DNA from: Chloroflexota bacterium
GTDB lineage: Bacteria; Chloroflexota; Limnocylindria; Limnocylindrales; CSP1-4
Assembly: GCA_003169735.1 (NCBI GenBank)
Contig: PNAP01000082.1
Coordinates: 1 to 41,720, forward strand
Reading direction: 5' to 3'
DNA: 41,720 bases
The position numbers and the translations under genes were made by a program. Of the stretch, positions 14,918-22,648 are shown in pieces; the stretch's first letter is position 1, and each line of letters opens with the position of its first letter. Under the pieces are notes generated by a model. It saw nothing but the letters and a program-made list of their open reading frames with translations, had not been told where the DNA came from and searched no databases.

Positions 14918-15412
14918 ATGCTCTCGACCCTGCCCGCCGTTTCGAAGGAACACCACGAGCGACTGATGTGGAACGTCGATCATCTGCCGATGCTCGGCGA
15001 CCGGATCGGGACCGTCCCGCTGGTCGACCTGAGTCCGGAGGTCGACGAAGCGGCCACGTTCCTGACCGTACTGCTCCTGCCGCACATGGATGCCACGGAG
15101 CGCAGCCTCTACCCCGAACTGGAGCGGTTGCTCCAGAACCGCCATTCGATGACGCCGATGCGGCGCGAGCACGCCGAGATCCGTCGGCTGGTCGACGACC
15201 TCGTGCACATCCAGAAGGACCTCGCGGCCGGCAAGCTGCCGACCGGCGAGGCGATGGCGCTCCGGCGGGTGATCTTCCGGCTGTACGCCCTGTTGAAGAT
15301 CCACCTGGCCGAGGAACAGCTCTACGTCGGCATGCTCGATCATGCCGTCTCGACCGAGGTCGCCGAGGCGCTCGCGCTGGCCCTGGAGCACGGAGGCTTC
15401 GAGCACGCCTGA
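14918..15412 (+). CDS. Hemerythrin HHE domain protein
   Basis: 164 aa four-helix-bundle protein. His positions expected for a di-iron site are seen in K-E-H-H-E-R, V-D-H-L-P, L-P-H-M-D-A-T-E, R-R-E-H-A-E-I and K-I-H-L-A-E-E-Q. The family binds O2, NO or senses iron/redox state. It follows the QmoC-like gene by 16 bp with a strong AAGGAG site, so it probably belongs to the sulfur operon and may protect oxygen-sensitive clusters or sense oxygen (inference). A paralogue of nearly the same length lies convergently at 15991-16482. Confidence 0.88.
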   Translation: MLSTLPAVSKEHHERLMWNVDHLPMLGDRIGTVPLVDLSPEVDEAATFLTVLLLPHMDATERSLYPELERLLQNRHSMTPMRREHAEIRRLVDDLVHIQKDLAAGKLPTGEAMALRRVIFRLYALLKIHLAEEQLYVGMLDHAVSTEVAEALALALEHGGFEHA

Positions 15413-15453
15413 CGGCCGGGCGGCGATGGGGCCGCTGGCGGCGGCTATCCTGC

Positions 15454-15473
15454 TGACGCATATGGATGCGTCA
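15454..15473. promoter_or_regulatory. Inverted repeat across the PadR gene start
   Basis: TGACGCAT-ATGG-ATGCGTCA: perfect 8-bp arms around 4 nt. The ATG at 15462 lies inside it, and a TATCCT hexamer (15446-15451) sits immediately upstream. Fits an autoregulatory operator for the PadR protein. Confidence 0.5.
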
Positions 15474-15959
15474 AGCAGACCCACGGGACCGGTGCTCCGC
15501 GGCGCCGCGGCAGCGGCCGATGATCCCGGCCTCGCATCAGAGCGCGACGCGGCCGGCATCCCGGTCCATCGGGGCTGGGCGCCACTCGGGCCACGACGCC
15601 GCTGGATGGAGCCGTTCGTGCTGGTGCTGCTGGCCGGCGGCGGAGCCTATGGCTATGCCATCACGTCCCAACTCGAGGAGATGGGCGTCACCTCGGGAAC
15701 GGTCGATATCGGCCAGGTTTATCGGATCCTGCGCGACCTCGAAGACGCGGGCCAGGTGACCTCTTCCTGGTCGACCGACTCGGTCGGTCCGCAGCGGCGC
15801 GAATACGAGCTGACGGCGGCCGGTTACGAGACCATCGATGAGTGGGCGGCGGTGATGAAAGAGCGCGCACGGCTCATCGGTGAGTTCAACGGGCGCTATC
15901 TCGAGGCGGTCGTCGGACCGCGCCAGAGACGCGCGGAGGACGACGTCTCCGCCGGCTGA
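15462..15959 (+). CDS. PadR family transcriptional regulator
   Basis: 165 aa. The PadR winged helix spans about 49-150: M-E-P-F-V-L-V-L-L-A-G-G-G-A-Y-G-Y-A-I, a recognition part with I-G-Q-V-Y-R-I-L-R-D-L-E-D-A-G, and the wing with R-R-E-Y-E-L-T-A-A-G-Y. The C-terminal dimerisation helix is short. The 48 residues before the domain are low-complexity, so ATG at 15606 (118 aa, closer to a minimal PadR) is an alternative start; I keep 15462 because an operator-like palindrome and a -10-like hexamer surround it. The ligand is unknown. It sits between two hemerythrin genes and may regulate them. Confidence 0.75.
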   Translation: MDASSRPTGPVLRGAAAAADDPGLASERDAAGIPVHRGWAPLGPRRRWMEPFVLVLLAGGGAYGYAITSQLEEMGVTSGTVDIGQVYRILRDLEDAGQVTSSWSTDSVGPQRREYELTAAGYETIDEWAAVMKERARLIGEFNGRYLEAVVGPRQRRAEDDVSAG

Positions 15960-15990
15960 CCGGCTCGGCGAGCTGGGGCGGCTCGGTGAG

Positions 15991-16482
15991 CTACAACGGC
16001 TCAGCCATGGCGTGATCGAGTCCCCGCGCGAGGGTGTCCTTCTCCTCGTCTGACAATCCGCGGTCGAGCACGCCCAGGTACGACTCCTCCTCGGCGAGGT
16101 GGACCTTCAGGATCGAGTAGAGGCGGTAGAGGACCCTTCGCAGGCCGACCTCACCAGCCCGATCCAGCGTCCCGCCAGCGGCCGCCTTGCGGTACTCGCA
16201 GAGGGAGCGGAACAGATCGCGCAGCTGGTCGTGCTCGCGCCGCATCGGGGCCATCGAATGGCGCGTGCCCATCAACGCCTCGAGCCGACCATAGAGCGTC
16301 GTCTCGATCGCCTCCATGTGCGGCACGAGTTGGCCGAGGATGAAGCCGCACTCGGTTTCGAAGCTCGTCGCGAACGTCTCGGGGGACACGCGCCCGATCA
16401 TCTCGGCGAGTCTCGGCAATCGGTCGACGTGGAGTTCGATCACATCGTGGTGCTCGTGGGTCGTGGCCGGCAGCGAGCGCAT
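15991..16482 (-). CDS. Hemerythrin HHE domain protein (paralogue)
   Basis: 163 aa, same architecture as the protein at 14918: H-E-H-H-D-V-I-E-L-H-V-D-R-L-P, V-P-H-M-E-A-I-E, H-S-M-A-P-M-R-R-E-H-D-Q-L and K-V-H-L-A-E-E-E-S-Y-L-G-V-L-D. The shared motif H-S-M-x-P-M-R-R-E-H shows that the two are true paralogues. An ATG at 16480-16482 with AGGAAG upstream is chosen; the open frame extends 38 codons further but without family similarity. It is convergent with the PadR gene (32 bp between ends). Likely an O2, NO or iron-responsive di-iron protein. Confidence 0.87.
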   Translation of the reverse strand: MRSLPATTHEHHDVIELHVDRLPRLAEMIGRVSPETFATSFETECGFILGQLVPHMEAIETTLYGRLEALMGTRHSMAPMRREHDQLRDLFRSLCEYRKAAAGGTLDRAGEVGLRRVLYRLYSILKVHLAEEESYLGVLDRGLSDEEKDTLARGLDHAMAEPL

Positions 16483-16612
16483 CACATTCTTCCTCGTGTC
16501 CGTTCCGTCGAAACCGCGGAGTCGCGAGCCGTGGCAGCCCGCCGAGGAGAGCCTCTGCCGCTGCGCATCACGCGACGCAGGGCCATCCGACCCCAATCAC
16601 CCGGGCCGACCC

Positions 16613-16650
16613 GACCGGTAGGCAGGCGGCCTGACCGGTAGGCAGGCGGC
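16613..16650. repeat. Two-copy 20-bp tandem duplication
   Basis: GACCGGTAGGCAGGCGGC occurs at 16613-16630 and again at 16633-16650 (period 20, 18 identical bases). It lies directly upstream of the -10-like TACGAT of the methyltransferase-like gene, so it could also affect promoter activity. Confidence 0.75.
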
Positions 16651-16660
16651 TCGACCGAGT

Positions 16661-16666
16661 TACGAT
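16661..16666 (+). promoter_or_regulatory. -10 element, leaderless promoter
   Basis: TACGAT followed by 6 nt and the GTG start at 16673, with no ribosome binding site. Identical hexamer and spacing to the EXLDI promoter. Confidence 0.5.
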
Positions 16667-16672
16667 CGCCGC

Positions 16673-17161
16673 GTGCAGACGCGCCTCCCATCGCTCGGTC
16701 CCCGCGGCGAGGGTTGGGTGGTGGCGCAGGGCATCCTGTTCGTGGTGATCGCGGCCGCGGGGCTGTGGGATGGATCGCATCAGGGCGCCGGCGGTTCCTG
16801 GGGCCCGATCGCCATGTCGCTCGGCGTCGTCGCCGTCGTCCTCGGCGGCGCGCTCGCGACCTGGGCGGTGTGGATCCTCGGCGCGCGGCTCAGCCCCTTC
16901 CCGAGGCCGGTCCCCGGAGCGCCGCTCATCCAGTCCGGTGCCTATCGCCTTATCCGGCACCCCATCTACAGCGGGCTCATCCTCGCCGCGATCGGCTGGG
17001 GGCTCGCGACATCGTCCCTGCTCGCGATCGGCGCCGCGTTCTTGCTGTTCGCGCTGTTCGCCGGCAAGTCGCACGTCGAGGAAGCGTCGCTGCGAACCGC
17101 CCTGCCCGAGTACGCCGCCTATGAGGCCCGGACGAAGCGGTTCATCCCCTGGGTCTACTGA
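16673..17161 (+). CDS. Isoprenylcysteine carboxyl methyltransferase-like membrane protein
   Basis: 162 aa with about four membrane helices (17-35, 45-68, 101-119, and a short last one). The signature region G-A-Y-R-L-I-R-H-P-I-Y-S-G-L-I-L (~89-104) and the C-terminal E-E-A-S-L...Y-A-A-Y, with R-F-I-P-W, are conserved in ICMT/PEMT-type methyltransferases. Bacterial members methylate small acceptors at the membrane using S-adenosylmethionine; the substrate is not known. The GTG start follows a leaderless-type -10 hexamer. Monocistronic by layout: the next gene starts 230 bp later after its own promoter. Confidence 0.8.
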   Translation: MQTRLPSLGPRGEGWVVAQGILFVVIAAAGLWDGSHQGAGGSWGPIAMSLGVVAVVLGGALATWAVWILGARLSPFPRPVPGAPLIQSGAYRLIRHPIYSGLILAAIGWGLATSSLLAIGAAFLLFALFAGKSHVEEASLRTALPEYAAYEARTKRFIPWVY

Positions 17162-17379
17162 CACAAAGAGTGACCCGGAGGAACCGTCCGGCTCCGTGAC
17201 CACCAGCGTCGTGAGCAAGCTCTCGAACCAGCGATCCGGTTTCCGTATGGCCCCTCCGGGCTGAGAAGAATCTAGTCGCCCACGCGGGTCCTCGACAAGG
17301 GGATTTGTCCACCAACTTCGAGCCAGGTCGGCGGGTCATCCACGGTCTGTCCCCAATCGCCCGCAAGGCGTCGACGCGC

Positions 17380-17385
17380 TATCGT
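17380..17385 (+). promoter_or_regulatory. -10 element before TauE leader
   Basis: TATCGT followed by 6 nt and an ATG at 17392, which opens a 12-codon frame ending at the exporter's start. Spacing matches the other leaderless promoters. Confidence 0.4.
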
Positions 17386-17391
17386 CTCGGG

Positions 17392-17430
17392 ATGCGCTTC
17401 CTTGCTTGGCTCGCTGCCTTGCCCCAGTGA
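17392..17430 (+). CDS. Possible 12-codon leader peptide before TauE
   Basis: ATG at 17392 encodes M-R-F-L-A-W-L-A-A-L-P-Q and stops with TGA at 17428-17430. That TGA overlaps the GTG (17427) that I take as the start of the exporter gene (GTGA overlap). The ATG stands exactly 6 nt after a TATCGT hexamer, as at other leaderless starts in this window. The exporter would then be translated by re-initiation. An alternative is that the exporter starts at the in-frame TTG at 17406 and this frame is chance. Confidence 0.35.
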   Translation: MRFLAWLAALPQ

Positions 17431-18257
17431 GCATCGCCGTCGGGGCGTTCCTGGCGTCGATCGGGGCGGGAGCGTTCGGAGCGCTGGTAGGCATCGGCGG
17501 CGGCCTGATCATCGTGCCGGTGCTGACCGAGTTGCTCGGCGTGCCCATCAAGACGGCCATCGCGGCCAGCCTCATCGGGGTCATCGCGACGTCCACCGGC
17601 GCGACATCGCGCTACCTGAGCGCGGGGCTCGCCGACCGGCGGCTCGGCCTGATGCTGCTCATCCCCACCGTCGCCGGCAGCATCACCGGGTCGCTGCTCA
17701 ACAAGGTGCTCGACGCGAACGTGCTGGCCGGCCTGTTCGGGCTGCTGCTCGTGTTCGTAGCGGTGCAGTTGCTGCGGCAAAAGAAGCCGTCGACGTCCGC
17801 GCCGCTCCCCGCTGACGAAGCGAGCGACTTCGTCTCGACCTACACCGAACCGACCGATGGCACGGAGATCCCCTATCGGGCGCGGCGCATCCGGTTCGGC
17901 CTCGTCTCGTCGTTCTTCGCCGGCAACGTCTCGGCGCTGCTCGGCATCGGCGGCGGCGTCATCAACGTGCCGACCATGACCATCGCGATGGGCATCCCCA
18001 TCCGCGTCGCAACGACGACGAGCACCTATATGCTCGGTCCGACCGCCGTGACGAGCGCGCTCATCTACTTCGCCGCCGGCGTCCTCGATCCCATCCTGGC
18101 CGGCCCCGTGGCACTCGGCGTCTTCATCGGCGCGCGCGCCGGAGCCCGATTCTCGACGCGCGTCTCGCAGGCCGGGCTGCGGCTCGCGTTCATCGGCGTG
18201 GCGCTCTTCTTCGCCGTCCAGATGTTCGCCCGGTTCATCCAGAACGTGTCGCTGTGA
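17427..18257 (+). CDS. TauE/SafE family sulfite/organosulfur exporter
   Basis: 276 aa integral membrane protein, about eight helices in two homologous halves. Each half has the family motif: G-A-L-V-G-I-G-G-G-L-I-I-V-P near the start and S-A-L-L-G-I-G-G-G-V-I-N-V-P in the second half, separated by a soluble loop (~115-150). TauE/SafE proteins export sulfite, sulfoacetate or related anions. With the DsrE-TusA-Qmo-like operon 2.5 kb upstream, sulfite efflux is a plausible role, though family specificity is broad. GTG at 17427 is the likely start; TTG at 17406 would add seven residues. Its stop overlaps the DUF1634 gene start (GTGA). Confidence 0.85.
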   Translation: MSIAVGAFLASIGAGAFGALVGIGGGLIIVPVLTELLGVPIKTAIAASLIGVIATSTGATSRYLSAGLADRRLGLMLLIPTVAGSITGSLLNKVLDANVLAGLFGLLLVFVAVQLLRQKKPSTSAPLPADEASDFVSTYTEPTDGTEIPYRARRIRFGLVSSFFAGNVSALLGIGGGVINVPTMTIAMGIPIRVATTTSTYMLGPTAVTSALIYFAAGVLDPILAGPVALGVFIGARAGARFSTRVSQAGLRLAFIGVALFFAVQMFARFIQNVSL

Positions 18258-18580
18258 GAGCGTCCAGCCGGCTGACCGCCCTCGTGCTGACCGACGGTTC
18301 GGTCGTCAGCGCCGCCTTCTTCCTGGTCGCCGTCGTGCTCGAGCTGGTCGGCCGGCCTCAGGTGCCGGGCACCCTCGACGTATCGGGCGTGACCGGTTCC
18401 ATCGGCCGTCTCGAACCGTGGGGATGGGCGACCATCGGGGTCCTTGCCGCGATCATCACGCCGGTCGCCGGCCTGATCGCCACGGCCGCCGAGTACCGCG
18501 GTCGTCGCGAGGCGATCCTCGCCGCAGGCGTCATCGGCATCCTGGGCATCAGCCTGCTGGTGGCGCTCCTCCAGCAGTAG
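18254..18580 (+). CDS. DUF1634 family membrane protein
   Basis: 108 aa with three predicted helices: ~18-33 (V-S-A-A-F-F-L-V-A-V-V-L-E-L), ~56-78 (W-A-T-I-G-V-L-A-A-I-I-T-P-V) and ~88-106. The R-x-x-A-L-V-L-x-D-G-x-x-x-S start and the central helix with I-T-P-V fit DUF1634, a family found next to TauE/SafE exporters and thought to be their partner. The GTG start overlaps the exporter stop (18254-18257). The last 32 bp overlap the 3' end of the convergent DUF885 gene. Confidence 0.75.
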   Translation: MRASSRLTALVLTDGSVVSAAFFLVAVVLELVGRPQVPGTLDVSGVTGSIGRLEPWGWATIGVLAAIITPVAGLIATAAEYRGRREAILAAGVIGILGISLLVALLQQ

Positions 18581-20243
18581 CGCCGGGCTCGACGTCCATC
18601 AGCGCGCGCTCGGCGAGCCCCAGTGGCAGCCGCCCGGTGGCCGCCAGCCGGTCGTGGAATTCGCGCAGGATGGCGACATCGACCTTGGCGGGCTCGATGC
18701 CCGCCTGGCCCTTCGAGGCCAGGAATCGGTCGCGGATGCGCAGGATCTCGAGACAGCCGGTGAGGTAGGCCGAGGCCTGCGTCGGCCACCAGCAATAACG
18801 CCCGACCTCGGCGCGGGCGGTCGGCTCGGGCAACGGCGTCTTCGTCGTCATGAAGGTGACGCCCTGTTCGAAATCCATGTCGCCGATGTGAAGGCTGGTA
18901 TCGACGATGATCCGGGCGGCGCGGAAGAGCGTCGCCTCGAGGTGGTAGAGCTCCTGGACCGGATCGGTGAAGAAGCCGCGCTCGCGCATCACCTGCTCCG
19001 CGTAGAGCGCCCAGCCCTCGCTGAAATAGGGCGTGCCGAGGACCAGCCGGATGTGCGACGCGTGGATCTTGCTCCACGTGATGTGCCAGTGGTGGCCGGG
19101 GTAGGTCTCGTGGACAGCGACCGTGGGGATGCCGTCGTAGCTGTTCGCCTCGAGTCGCTTCTGGACCTCTTCGGGCGGCGTGCCGTCGGGCGCGAAGGGG
19201 ACGAAGAAATGGCCGAGCAGCAGGTCGGTGAAGGCCGGCGAGCCGTTGTACGAGGCGACGCCGATCACCGGCCGCTGGAAGACCGGCGATGGTTCGACGA
19301 TGCAGCTCTCTCCGTTGGGCAGCGTGACCAGGCCCGTCTCGGCGAGGAAGGTCCGGGCGCGTTCGGTCCAATCGGCGTAGGCGGCGCGCATCCCCTCCTC
19401 GGTCGGGGCGTGATCTCGGTTCGCTTCGTCCAGCACGGAGCGCCAGTCCTCCGTGCCGCGCGCCCGGAAGGCGAGGGCACGCATCTCGGCGTCGAGGCGG
19501 TCGTACTCTGCTTCGCCGCGGGCGCGCAGCGTGCGGGCGTCGTATGTCAGGCTCTCGCGCTCGCGGAGAAGGCGCGTGTAGCGCTCCTCGCCGAAGCGCC
19601 ACTCACCGTGGGCGCGGCTCTTGAACGCCTCGAGGAAAGTGATCCAGGCGTCGAACCCGGCGCCGGCTTTCTCGCCGGCGGCGCGGAGTCGGTCGCGTTG
19701 CGGGCCCTCCGGGGCTTCCATCGGCACGAGATCGCGGACGTAGCGGCCGCCCGCCCGCGCCGAGGCCAGGCCACGGCCGACGATGAGTTCCGAAGCGAGA
19801 TCGGCGTCGAGGTTCGCCGCTCCCTGTTCGAGGGCCCGCGGGATCTGCTCCAGGCGCGCGATGGCCGCGTCGACCAGCTCCGATTCGGGGCGGATGCGGT
19901 GCAGGAAGAGCCCGAAGATGCCACTCAACGCCGGCCCCGAGTAGACCAGCGGATCGCGCTTCCAGCCCTGCCAGTCAGCCACGATGACGCGGCCACGGAG
20001 CATCGCGATGGCAAGGTCGCGGTCGATGCGCGCGTCGGCGGAGAGGCCGTCATCCGGCACCGCCTCAAAACGGGCGAGCCACTCGACGGCGTCGGCGTCA
20101 CGCTTCTTGAACGCGTCGGCCGAGAGATCGTCCAGCCGTTCGTCGTACTCGGTCAGCCCGAGGCTGCTCGCCAGCACCGGTGACGTCTCGAACTCGTTGG
20201 TCAGGAAACCCTCGATGAGGGTGTCAAGGTCGGTCACGGACAT
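18549..20243 (-). CDS. DUF885 family putative metal-dependent hydrolase
   Basis: 564 aa, soluble. The C-terminal half carries the zinc-peptidase-like signature A-V-H-E-T-Y-P-G-H-H-W-H, followed by F-S-E-G-W-A-L-Y-A-E, the pattern of DUF885/gluzincin-like proteins (H-E-x2-x-G-H plus a downstream glutamate). The long helical N-terminal half is also usual for the family (550-600 aa). Substrates are unknown; a carboxypeptidase-like role is often assumed. I chose ATG at 20241-20243 with GGGAG just upstream; a GTG five codons earlier is possible. No signal peptide is seen. The 3' end overlaps the convergent DUF1634 gene by 32 bp. Confidence 0.82.
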   Translation of the reverse strand: MSVTDLDTLIEGFLTNEFETSPVLASSLGLTEYDERLDDLSADAFKKRDADAVEWLARFEAVPDDGLSADARIDRDLAIAMLRGRVIVADWQGWKRDPLVYSGPALSGIFGLFLHRIRPESELVDAAIARLEQIPRALEQGAANLDADLASELIVGRGLASARAGGRYVRDLVPMEAPEGPQRDRLRAAGEKAGAGFDAWITFLEAFKSRAHGEWRFGEERYTRLLRERESLTYDARTLRARGEAEYDRLDAEMRALAFRARGTEDWRSVLDEANRDHAPTEEGMRAAYADWTERARTFLAETGLVTLPNGESCIVEPSPVFQRPVIGVASYNGSPAFTDLLLGHFFVPFAPDGTPPEEVQKRLEANSYDGIPTVAVHETYPGHHWHITWSKIHASHIRLVLGTPYFSEGWALYAEQVMRERGFFTDPVQELYHLEATLFRAARIIVDTSLHIGDMDFEQGVTFMTTKTPLPEPTARAEVGRYCWWPTQASAYLTGCLEILRIRDRFLASKGQAGIEPAKVDVAILREFHDRLAATGRLPLGLAERALMDVEPGATAGGAPPAG

Positions 20244-20711
20244 AGGCTCCCACGGCACGGTTGCTTGGTATGGCGTCCCACGTCCAGCGTAGCGCGCCCG
20301 GACCTGCTGCGGGGTGGCTGCCGACCTCTTGGCCGAGCGGCGCCAGCGAGCTCAGCCAACGAGGGAGAGCCGATCGCCCCACCTTTGCGCGAACCGGGGA
20401 GAGTCAGACTTCGTCCTCGCATCCGTACGTCGATCCGCCCGATGTTTCCCAACGCGAATCCGGGGAGCGTTAGCGCGCCGGTCGGTCGCCAAGACGCCCC
20501 GTTCGACCGCATCGATGCCCGGGCCACGCTCAGCGATGGCTCCATCCTGTACCGGAATGGTCTGAATCGGCTCCTCGGTTCGGTTAACGCTTCCCCGATT
20601 CGCATTCGCCAAACGGATCGGTACACGGCCTCGATGACACCGAGCGGCGCCACGTGGCCGCCGGTCGAGCGGCGCCATGCGGCCGTTGCGCGAGTGGCGC
20701 GATCGCGTTGG
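20244..20711. other. Gene-free spacer with dispersed repeats
   Basis: 468 bp between the DUF885 and endonuclease III genes. No open frame here resembles a known protein and none has a convincing start. It holds three copies of a GCGAA-C-GGGGA element (annotated separately) and three copies of CGAGCGGCGCCA (near 20334, 20641 and 20666). TACGCT on the minus strand near 20292-20297 may be the -10 for the DUF885 gene. Confidence 0.5.
20387..20606. repeat. REP-like element, three copies, one inverted
   Basis: Copy A: GCGCGAACCGGGGAGAGT (20387-20404). Copy B: AACGCGAATCCGGGGAGCGT (from 20451). Copy C lies on the other strand at 20585-20606: read in reverse it is AATGCGAATCGGGGAAGCGT. B and C form a long imperfect inverted repeat with ~112 nt between the arms; similarity continues outward from both arms (CGATCCG and TTT). 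Confidence 0.5.
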
Positions 20712-21515
20712 CTATGGCGCGCGCGAATCAACGTAGCGGCAGCGCGGCGCCAAGAGGCACGAGCCGCAGGCGGGACGCTGCGCGTGGCAGGTCTGACGGC
20801 CATGGGTGATCAGGTTGACGTGCGCCTCGTGCATCTGGTCGGGCTCAAGAAGTGCCAGGAACAGCTCGTGGGCAGCATCGACGTCGACCGCCTCGGGCAC
20901 CAGGCCGATCCGCTTGGAGACGCGCTCCACGTGCCGATCGACCGGCATCAGTGGCGCGCCGAAGGCGAAGAGGAGCACCACCGACGCCGTCTTCCGCCCG
21001 ACGCCGTCGATCGCGGTCAGCCATCCGAGCGCTTCGAGCGCCGGCAGGTCGCCGAGGAATTCGAGCGAGTAGTCGCCGCGCGACTCGCGCACGGTCCGCA
21101 GCGCCGCCTGGATCCGTGGCGCCTTCTGTGGGGCGAGCCCGCCCGGCCGGATGACATCGACCAGCTCGGCCACCGGTACTGACTCCACCGCGGCCCAGTC
21201 AGGCGCGGGTCCACCACCGATACCGGCGCCGCCCCAACCCGGCCGATTGATCCGTGCGGTGCTCGATCCGGGTGCGGATGGCCAGCGGCGGCGGAGCGCG
21301 TCGAACGCCTTCTCCGCGTTCACGTCGGCGGTGTTCTGGGACAGGATGGTCAGCACGAGCTCGCTCATCGGGTCGTGGACGCGCTGCCACGTCGGGTGCC
21401 CGTACATCGCCGCGAGGCCGGCCATGGTGTCCTCGACCAGGCCGGGCCGCAAGCGGCGCAGTCGAGCGGCTCGGACCTTGGCCTTGCCTTCGGGAGTCAG
21501 CCGGCGCCGCTTCAC
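20712..21515 (-). CDS. nth: Endonuclease III (DNA-(apurinic or apyrimidinic site) lyase)
   Basis: 267 aa, somewhat longer than E. coli Nth. The helix-hairpin-helix L-T-A-I-D-G-V-G-R-K-T-A-S-V-V carries the catalytic lysine, and the catalytic aspartate is in P-V-D-R-H-V. The C-terminal [4Fe-4S] loop has exact C-x6-C-x2-C-x5-C spacing. Removes oxidised pyrimidines from DNA in base excision repair. A ~25-residue Gly/Pro-rich insert (R-P-G-W-G-G-A-G-I-G-G-G) interrupts the N-terminal domain, which is unusual. The start is GTG at 21513-21515, overlapping the glycerate kinase stop (GTGA); the longer open frame upstream is out of context. Last gene of a coupled four-gene operon. Confidence 0.88.
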   Translation of the reverse strand: MKRRRLTPEGKAKVRAARLRRLRPGLVEDTMAGLAAMYGHPTWQRVHDPMSELVLTILSQNTADVNAEKAFDALRRRWPSAPGSSTARINRPGWGGAGIGGGPAPDWAAVESVPVAELVDVIRPGGLAPQKAPRIQAALRTVRESRGDYSLEFLGDLPALEALGWLTAIDGVGRKTASVVLLFAFGAPLMPVDRHVERVSKRIGLVPEAVDVDAAHELFLALLEPDQMHEAHVNLITHGRQTCHAQRPACGSCLLAPRCRYVDSRAP

Positions 21516-22648
21516 GCCAGCGAGACCAGCCGGGCGGCGCGTTCCGCGGCCCGCGCCACTGGTGCCGCTCCGGCGGCCATCTGGTCGTGCACGCTGACCG
21601 GCCCTTCGGTCGTCGGCACGACGACCACGCCGAGACCGGCCAGCGCCTCGATCCCGGCGACGGTCACTCCGCCCCCGAAACAGATGCACGGACGACCGGC
21701 CGCCGCCGCCCGACGCGCCACGCCCAGCACGGTCTTGCCGAACGCGGTCTGACGGTCGATGCTGCCCTCGCCGGTCAGCACGAGGTCGCTCGCCGAAAGA
21801 GCGTCGTCGAAGCCCGTCAGGTCCATCACCACGTCCACCCCGGGCCTGACCTCGAACGATGCGAATCGGTCGGCGATGGCGAGCAGACCGGCGGTCGTGC
21901 CGCCGGCCGCGCCGGCACCGGGCACGTCGCGGATGGATCGGCCGGTGGCCGCCTCCAGCACGTCGGCATAGTGGCGCAGGTTGGCGTCCAGCCGCGCGAC
22001 CAACGCGGCATCCGCACCCTTCTGCGGACCGTAGGTGGCCGCGGCGCCGAACTCCCCCAAGAGCGGATTCGTAACGTCGGACGCTACCGTCAGCGAGACC
22101 TCCGCCAGCACCGGAGACAGGCCGGACAGGTCGACCCGCGCCAGTCGGTCGAGTGCACCGCCGCCCATCGGCAGCTCGCGACCGTCCGCGTCGAGAAACT
22201 GCACCCCCAGGGCGCGCAGCAGTCCCGAGCCGCCATCAGTGGTAGCGCTGCCTCCGAGACCGAGCACGACCGACCGGACGCCGAGCCCGATGGCGGCGGC
22301 CAGGATCAGCCCCGTGCCGAACGTCGAGGCCGCCATGGCGTCAAGAGCCCCCGCCGGCAGACGCGACAGCCCCGACGCCGTGGCCAACTCAACGACCGCC
22401 CGGTCCCCCTGGCGCAGGAAGCGGCCCGTCATCGGCTCGCCAAGCGGATCCCGGGCCGCCGCCGGCAGCTCCAGCCACCCGCCGGCCGCAAGCAGGGAAT
22501 CGAGCGTCCCTTCACCGCCGTCGGCCAACGGCGAAAGCCGCGTGGGATCGTCCGGCCGCGCCCGCGACCACCCGTCGGCAAGCGCCCGCGCCACCTCGAC
22601 CGAGCTCAGCGAGCCCTTGAACGAGTCCGGCGCGATGAGGACCCTCAC
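21512..22648 (-). CDS. glxK: Glycerate kinase (GarK/GlxK family)
   Basis: 378 aa, typical length. The opening V-L-I-A-P-D-S-F-K-G-S-L-S, then P-L-A-D-G-G-E-G-T-L-D, are the family hallmarks. L-G-L-G-G-S-A-T-T-D-G-G and L-T-G-E-G-S-I-D-R-Q-T follow later. Phosphorylates D-glycerate (2-phosphoglycerate is the usual product of this class). It is coupled on both sides: ATGA overlap with the UspA-GpgS gene upstream and GTGA overlap with nth downstream. Beside a glucosyl-3-phosphoglycerate synthase it may recycle glycerate released when glucosylglycerate is broken down (inference). Confidence 0.92.
   Translation of the reverse strand: MRVLIAPDSFKGSLSSVEVARALADGWSRARPDDPTRLSPLADGGEGTLDSLLAAGGWLELPAAARDPLGEPMTGRFLRQGDRAVVELATASGLSRLPAGALDAMAASTFGTGLILAAAIGLGVRSVVLGLGGSATTDGGSGLLRALGVQFLDADGRELPMGGGALDRLARVDLSGLSPVLAEVSLTVASDVTNPLLGEFGAAATYGPQKGADAALVARLDANLRHYADVLEAATGRSIRDVPGAGAAGGTTAGLLAIADRFASFEVRPGVDVVMDLTGFDDALSASDLVLTGEGSIDRQTAFGKTVLGVARRAAAAGRPCICFGGGVTVAGIEALAGLGVVVVPTTEGPVSVHDQMAAGAAPVARAAERAARLVSLA

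Noticed and set aside
17162-17379. Terminator hairpins after the methyltransferase-like gene
   Set aside because: Only 5-bp stems (CCGGA/TCCGG and GACAA/TTGTC) without T-tracts; too weak to call.
20265-21182. 305-codon plus-strand open frame across the spacer and endonuclease III
   Set aside because: Most of it is antisense to nth; the spacer part has no recognisable protein character.
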